Source: Inia geoffrensis
Taxonomy: Eukaryota; Chordata; Mammalia; Artiodactyla; Iniidae
Direction of reading: 5' to 3'
Assembly (NCBI GenBank): GCA_036417435.1
Contig: CM070900.1
Location: 166,956,815-167,020,814, forward strand
Length of the DNA: 64,000 nt
The notes beneath the pieces are model-generated. The model was not told where the DNA came from. It did no database searches and saw nothing but the letters and a program-made list of their open reading frames with translations. The translations under genes and the position numbers were made by a program. Shown here piece by piece: positions 60,907 to 64,000 of the stretch. How positions within the stretch are numbered: position 1 is the stretch's first letter; each line of letters starts with the position of its first letter.

Positions 60907-61797
60907 ATGAGAAGACAGAAATATACATAGCAGATGAAGGAGCAAGGTAAAAACCCAACAGACCAAACAAATGAAGAGGAAATAGGCAGTCTACCTGAAA
61001 AAGAATTCAGAGTAATGATAGTAAAGATGATCCAAAATCTTGGAAATAGAATGGAGAAAATAAAAGAAACATTTAACAAGGACCTAGAAGAACTAAAAAG
61101 CAAATGAACAATGATGAACAACATGATAAATGAAATGAAAAATATTCTACAAGGAATAAATAGCAAAATAACTGAAGCAGAAGAATGGATAAGTGACCTG
61201 GAATATAAAATAGTGGAAATAACTACTGCAGAGCAGAATAAAGAAAAAAGCATAAAAAGAATTAAGGACAGTCTCATAGACCACTGGGACAACATTAAAT
61301 GCACCAACATTCAAATTTTAGGGGTCCCAAAAGAGGAAGAGAGAAAGAAAGGGACTGAGAAAATATTGGAAGAGATTATACTGGAAACCTTTGCTAACAT
61401 GGGAAAGGAAATAGTTAATCAAGTCCACGAAGCGCAGAGAGTCCCACAGAGGATAAATCCAAGGAGAAACATGAAAAGACACATATTAATCAAACTAACA
61501 AAAAATTAAATAAAAAGAAAAAATATTAAAAGCAGCAAGGGAAAAACAACAAATAATCTACAAGGGAATCCCCATAAGGTTAACAGCTGATCTTTCAGCA
61601 GAAACGCTGCAAGCCAGAAGGGATGGCAAGACATATTTACAGGGATGAATGGGAAAAACCTACAACCAAGATTACTCTACCCAGCAAGGATCTCATTCAG
61701 TTTCAACAGGGAAATTAAAAGCTTTACAGACAAGCAAAAGTTAGAATTCAGCACCACCAAACCAGTTTTACAACACATGCTAAGGGAACTTCTCTAG
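60907..61797 (+). pseudogene. L1 ORF1p remnant
   Basis: The ATG at 60907 and the TAG at 61795-61797 span 297 codons, close to normal for mammalian ORF1p. In-frame stops lie at 60928 (TAG), 61105 (TGA) and 61507 (TAA). The open part 61111-61509 covers the end of the coiled coil (KITEAEEWISDLEYKIVEIT) and the RRM (NIQILGVPKEEERKKGTEKI, then VNQVHEAQRVPQRINPRRN). The C-terminal domain is shifted (LQPRLLYPARISFSF visible, ending LRELL). It would not make a functional RNA chaperone. Confidence 0.88.
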
Positions 61798-61855
61798 GTA
61801 GGAAACGCAAGAGAAGGAAAAGATTTACAATAACAAACCCAAAACAATTAAGAAA

Positions 61856-64000
61856 ATGGTAATAGGAACAAACATATTGATAATTACCTTAAATGTAAAT
61901 GGATTAAATGCTCCTACCAAAAGATAGACTGGCTGAATGGATACAAACACCAGACCCATATATATGCTGTCTCCAAGAGACCCACTTAAGACCTAGGGAC
62001 ACATACAGACTGAAAGTGAGGGGATGGAAAAAGATATTCCATGCAAATGGAAATCAAAATAAAGCTGGAGTAGCATTTCTCATATCAGACAAAATAGACT
62101 TTAGAATAAAGACTATTACAAGAGACAAAGAAGGACACTACATAATGATCAAGGGATCAATCCAAGAAGAAGACATAACAACTGTGAATATTTATGCACC
62201 CAACATAGGAAAACCTCAATACGTAAGGCAAATGTTAACAGCCATAAAACGGGAAATCGACAGTAACACAATTACAGTAGGGGACTGTAACACCTCATTT
62301 TAACCAATGGACAGATCATCAAAAATGAAAATAAATAAGGAAGCACAAGCTTTAAATGATACATTAAACAAGATGGACTTAATTGATATTTATGGGACAT
62401 TCCATTCAAAAACAACAGAATACACTTTCTTCTCAAGTTCTCATGGAACATTCTCCAGGATAGATCATAACTTCGGTCACAAATCCAGCCCTGGTAAATT
62501 TAAGAAAATTGAAATCATATCAAGGATCTTTTCTGACCACAATGCTATGACACTAGATATCAAATACAGGAAAAATAATCTGTAAAAAATACAAACACAT
62601 GGAGGCTAAACAATACACGACTAAATAACCAAGAGATCACCAAAGAAATCAAAGAGAAAATCAAAAAATACCTAGAAACAAATGACAGTGAAAACATGAC
62701 AACCCAAACCCTATGGGATGTAGTAAAAGCAGTTCGAAGACAAAAGTTTATAGCAATACAATTCTACCTCAAGAAACAAGAAACATCTCAAATACAACCT
62801 AACCTTACACCTAAAGCAACTAGAGAAAGAAGAACAAAAAAACCCCAAAAGGAGAAGGAAAGAAATCATAAAGATCAGATCAGAAATAAATGAAAAAGAA
62901 ATGAAGCAAAAGATAGCAAAGATCAATAAAACTAAAAGCTGGTTCTTTGAGAAGATAAACAAAATTGATAAACCATTAGCTAGACTCATCAAGAAAAAAG
63001 GGAGAAGGCTCAAATCAACAGAATTAGAAATGAAAAAGGAGAAGTAACAAATGAGACTGCAGAAATACAAAGGATCATGAGAGATTACTACAAGCAGATA
63101 TACCAATAAAATGGACAACCTAGAAAAAATGGACAAATTCTTACAAGAGCACAACCTTCCAAGACTGCACCAGGAAGAAATAGAAAATATAAACAGAACA
63201 ATAACAGTAACTGAAATTGAGACTGTGATTATAAATCTTCCAACAGACAAAGCCCAGGGCCAGATGGCTTCACAGGTGAATTCTGTCAAAATTTAGAGAA
63301 GAGCTAACATGTATCATTCTCAACCTCTTCCAAAATATAGCAGAGGGAGGAAGACTCCCAAACTCATTCTGTGAGGCCACGGTCACCCAGATACCAAAAA
63401 TAGAAAAAGATGTCACAAAGAAAGAAAACTACAGGCCAATATCACTGATGAACATAGATGCAAAACTCCTCAACAAAATATTAGCAAACAGAATCCAACA
63501 GCACATTAAAAGGATCATACAGCATGATTAAGTGGGGTTTATCCCAGGAATGCATGGATTCTTCAGTATATGCAAATCAATCAATGTGATACATCATATT
63601 AACAAATTGAACGAGAAAAATCATATGATAAACTCAATAGATGCAGTAAAAGCTTTTGACAAAATTCAACACCCATTTATGATACAAACCCTCCAGAAAG
63701 TAGGCATAGAGGGAACTAACCTCAACATAATAAAGGCCATATATGACAAACCCACAGCCAACATCATTCTCAGTCGTGAAAAACTGAAACCATTTCCACT
63801 AAATCAGAAACAAGACAAGGTTGCCTACTCTCACCACTATTATTCATCATAGTTTTGGAAGTTTTAGCCACGGCAATCAGAGAAGAAAAAGAAATAAAAG
63901 GAATCCAAACTGGGAAAGAAGTAAAGCTGTCACTGTTTGCAGATGACATGATACCATACATACAGAATCCCAAAGACACTACTGGAAAACTACTAGAGCT
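61856..64000 (+). pseudogene. L1 ORF2p remnant, endonuclease and RT, truncated by window
   Basis: The start is MVIGTNILIITLNVNGLNAP, with the endonuclease Asn in LNVNG. A one-base loss puts TAG at 61925. The frame 61908-62303 continues the endonuclease (QETHLR with the catalytic Glu, VNIYAPN, then GDCN where GDFN is usual). It is lost again at about 62300 and resumes at 62307-62585 (FSSSHGT..., SDHNAM with the catalytic His). RT frames are 63111-63296 and 63532-63852. The catalytic FADD box at 63936-63947 is intact. At least six breaks exist. Confidence 0.9.

Larger units (their letters stand above)
58869..64000 (+). mobile_element. L1 with 5' UTR, ORF1 and first two thirds of ORF2, cut by window end
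   Basis: The element starts near 58869 (ggagacattcatgatgg). It has a GC-rich 5' UTR (to about 60030) followed by a T-rich segment (60070-60400) and a second GC-richer part. ORF1 is at 60907-61797, followed by a 58-bp spacer and ORF2 from 61856 to the window end (RT palm). It is untruncated at the 5' end, which is uncommon, but all frames are broken. Confidence 0.93.

Overview
This window looks like mammalian intergenic DNA from a cetacean or close relative. It is AT-rich, I recognise no host exon, and it is built largely of retrotransposons. The lineage call rests on several copies of a tRNA-derived SINE about 200 bp long (CHR family). They open with a ggcttccctggtgg head, keep recognisable pol III A and B boxes, and end in a poly(A) tail. 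That family belongs to whales, dolphins and their close artiodactyl relatives. No bacterial features (operons, CRISPR, plasmid or phage genes) are present. Every long open frame whose product I can identify is a decayed L1 or endogenous retrovirus (ERV) frame.

Layout. 1-2674: 3' part of an L1 (+), cut by the window edge. 2675-9640: mostly unique DNA with a MaLR LTR (-), one SINE, and two same-family LTRs (-), the second carrying a short SINE. 9640-12338: ancient L1M (-). 13258-16918: L1 (+) whose 5' UTR is joined directly to ORF2, with two SINEs inside it. 16919-29798: mostly unique DNA with microsatellites, a long SINE, a standard SINE, an unclassified ERV LTR, an old L1M fragment and MaLR LTR pieces. 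29799-30921: L1 fragment (-). 33488-33985: MLT1 LTR. 35458-37490: L1M (-) split by a second L1 3' end. 38440-44035: nearly full-length older L1 (+) missing its RT core. 44155-45228: another L1M 5' end, then a MIR. 48342-56703: an ERV (-) with a tRNA-Ile-like primer site, invaded by an older L1, then a younger L1, then a SINE. 56946-57024: mariner-type MITE. 57365-57830: probable solo LTR. 58869-64000: L1 (+) with its 5' UTR, ORF1 and ORF2 start, cut by the window end.

No genes work together here in an organismal sense. The interest lies in the order of insertions, L1 structural variants (5' UTR exchange, a possible splice-type deletion, RT-core loss), LTR promoters and polymorphic repeats. 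All family names come from pattern recognition without a database search. Boundaries of old repeats are accurate to roughly 10-50 bases. Stretches called unique may hold ancient repeats too diverged to see by eye.
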